Shown here piece after piece: positions 62,954-64,000 of a stretch of DNA of 64,000 nt. The translations under genes and the position numbers were made by a program. Under the pieces are notes generated by a model that was given only the letters and a program-made list of their open reading frames with translations, was not told the origin of the DNA and did no database searches. Numbering within the stretch: the stretch's first letter is position 1; every line of letters starts with the position of its first letter. This DNA comes from CAVTWH01 sp963850915 (GTDB lineage Bacteria; Actinomycetota; Actinomycetes; Mycobacteriales; Micromonosporaceae): the NCBI GenBank assembly GCA_963850915.1, contig CAWKND010000004.1:248001-312000 (forward strand), written 5' to 3'.

Positions 62954-64000
62954 TCAGCGCGGGTCGGTAGCGAGTCGGGCGGCGACCCAGGCATCCAGCC
63001 GCTTGCGGCCGGCCGCGCCGGAGCGGCCGTGCAACGCGCCGCGCTCGACGCCCTCCTCCTGGAAGCCGCACTTGCGCGCGACCTGGCGGGAGGCTTCGTT
63101 GCCGACCGCGGCGCGCCAGCGGATCCGCTCCAGGCCGAGGGTGTCGAACCCCCAGGCGCTGAGGGTACCCAGTGCGGCGCTCGCGTAACCCCGCCCCCGT
63201 GCCTCGGGCGCCACCAGGAAGCCCACCTCGGCATCGGTACCGTCCGGCTGGTTCAGCCGCAGGTCGATGCTGCCCAGCCAGGCGTCGTCCGGGCCGACGA
63301 TCGCGCACACCACCTCGGTACCGAAGGCCCAGGCCCGGCGCGCGTGTGCCACGAAGTACTCGGCGTCGGAGCGCTGGTACGGGTCGGGCACGCTGGTCCA
63401 GCGCGTCGACTCGGGGTCCCGGCAGCCGGCCGTGATCGCGTCCACGTCCCGATCCGCCGGCGCCCGGAGCCGTCCCAGCCCGCCCGGCAACGCAAGTACC
63501 GGCGGCGGGTCACCGAGTACCCGCGCCCGCCGGGCCACCGCCGAACCCTGGACGTACCGGGCCGGCGTCTCCATCGTGAGCTGGCCCGGGAGCAGCGTGC
63601 CGACCCAGCCGTCCAGCAGGCCCTGCGGGTTCGGGGCGCGGAACTGCCAGCTGCCGTCGATGTGGAACCCGGCGCGCAGAGCCACCAGCCGCGAAGCTTG
63701 GTTGCCCACCTCGGCCTGCCAGGTCAGCCGCTCGATCGCCCGCTCCTCGAAGGCGTACCGGCAGACCAGCCGGCTGGCCCGCAGGGCGACGCCGCGGCCA
63801 CGGGCCGGAGCCGCCGTCCAGTACCCCAGCTCGGCCAGGCCGTCACGGATCCACACCAGCCCGCAGGAGCCGAGCAGTTCGCCGGTGACCGAGTCGACAA
63901 CAGCGAAGTTGGCACTGCTGCCCGACTCCCAGCCGGCCGGCGCCACCTGGGTCACGAACTTCTCAGCGTGGGACATCAGGTACTCGGCCGGCAGCGTGGT
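62954..64000 (-). CDS. Double GNAT-domain acetyltransferase, 5-prime end outside the window
   Basis: At least 348 residues; the frame is open to the window edge and codes TTLPAEYLMSHAEKFV there, so the start lies beyond 64000. The first domain retains LGYWTAAPARGRGVALRASRL and the second has DAEVGFLVAPEARGRGYASAALGTL, both intact acetyl-CoA loops. VGNQASRLVALRAGF and VGNEASRQVARKCGF are equivalent segments of the two halves, showing internal duplication. It probably forms an operon with the 61771 gene, 37 bp downstream. Confidence 0.83.
   Translation of the reverse strand, partial: TTLPAEYLMSHAEKFVTQVAPAGWESGSSANFAVVDSVTGELLGSCGLVWIRDGLAELGYWTAAPARGRGVALRASRLVCRYAFEERAIERLTWQAEVGNQASRLVALRAGFHIDGSWQFRAPNPQGLLDGWVGTLLPGQLTMETPARYVQGSAVARRARVLGDPPPVLALPGGLGRLRAPADRDVDAITAGCRDPESTRWTSVPDPYQRSDAEYFVAHARRAWAFGTEVVCAIVGPDDAWLGSIDLRLNQPDGTDAEVGFLVAPEARGRGYASAALGTLSAWGFDTLGLERIRWRAAVGNEASRQVARKCGFQEEGVERGALHGRSGAAGRKRLDAWVAARLATDPR

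Overview
The window is a contiguous piece of chromosome from a very GC-rich actinobacterium. It encodes WhiB, MtrA-MtrB-LpqB, coenzyme F420 genes (fbiA, fbiB, fbiC), DUF3499, TobH-type SIS and EfeUOB proteins, and GTG starts are frequent. Style and gene content fit the Micromonosporales best, but the genus cannot be read from the sequence alone. I see no rRNA, tRNA, CRISPR array, insertion sequence or prophage.

Layout. 0-3.7 kb: a membrane protein with an SQP-rich tail, acetoacetyl-CoA synthetase, and a TIGR03089 protein. 3.8-14.3 kb: a glycosyltransferase, GDP-mannose synthesis, F420 synthesis (fbiB and a frameshifted fbiA, then fbiC), whiB, a zincin-like protein that has lost its catalytic motif, and DUF3499. 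14.5-29.1 kb: an accessory stretch dominated by agmatine/putrescine/GABA degradation (ureohydrolase, two class III aminotransferases, two aldehyde dehydrogenases, a PuuB-like FAD oxidase, a flavin-type oxidase-family protein and an Lrp regulator). It also holds a large secreted metallopeptidase-motif/VWD protein. 29.3-36.4 kb: phosphomannomutase, Trm112, TobH-type SIS, a cation diffusion facilitator, mannose-6-phosphate isomerase and ahcY. 36.5-39.9 kb: efeUOB behind an IdeR/DtxR-like iron box. 40.2-46.2 kb: a five-gene peptide-type ABC transporter. 46.4-53.9 kb: RDD, SpoIIM and the DUF58-MoxR-DUF4350-DUF4129 membrane operon. 54.1-60.3 kb: mtrA-mtrB-lpqB-comF-hpf. 60.6-64.0 kb: a Ca2+/H+-type exchanger and two double-GNAT acetyltransferases, the last one cut by the window edge.

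Most of the backbone matches, gene for gene, a block known from Mycobacterium tuberculosis (roughly Rv3241c-Rv3265c). The amine/GABA stretch, efe, the ABC transporter and the MoxR cluster sit inside that block as insertions. The mannose genes (phosphomannomutase, isomerase, guanylyltransferase) can make GDP-mannose for the neighbouring glycosyltransferase.

Points that stand out: three genes (fbiA, the pyridoxamine-oxidase-family gene, the VWD gene) each carry an apparent single extra base, and at all three the + strand reads TTCG. Several genes show a TAnnnT box 6-7 nt before the start codon, as expected for leaderless transcripts. Tandem minisatellites of 15-18 bp sit at gene ends and junctions. 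A 14-codon leader ORF with its own ribosome site precedes hpf. GTAC is strongly over-used. No single locus is clearly a wholly new system; the secreted metallopeptidase/VWD protein and the shared context of the frameshifts are the strongest leads.
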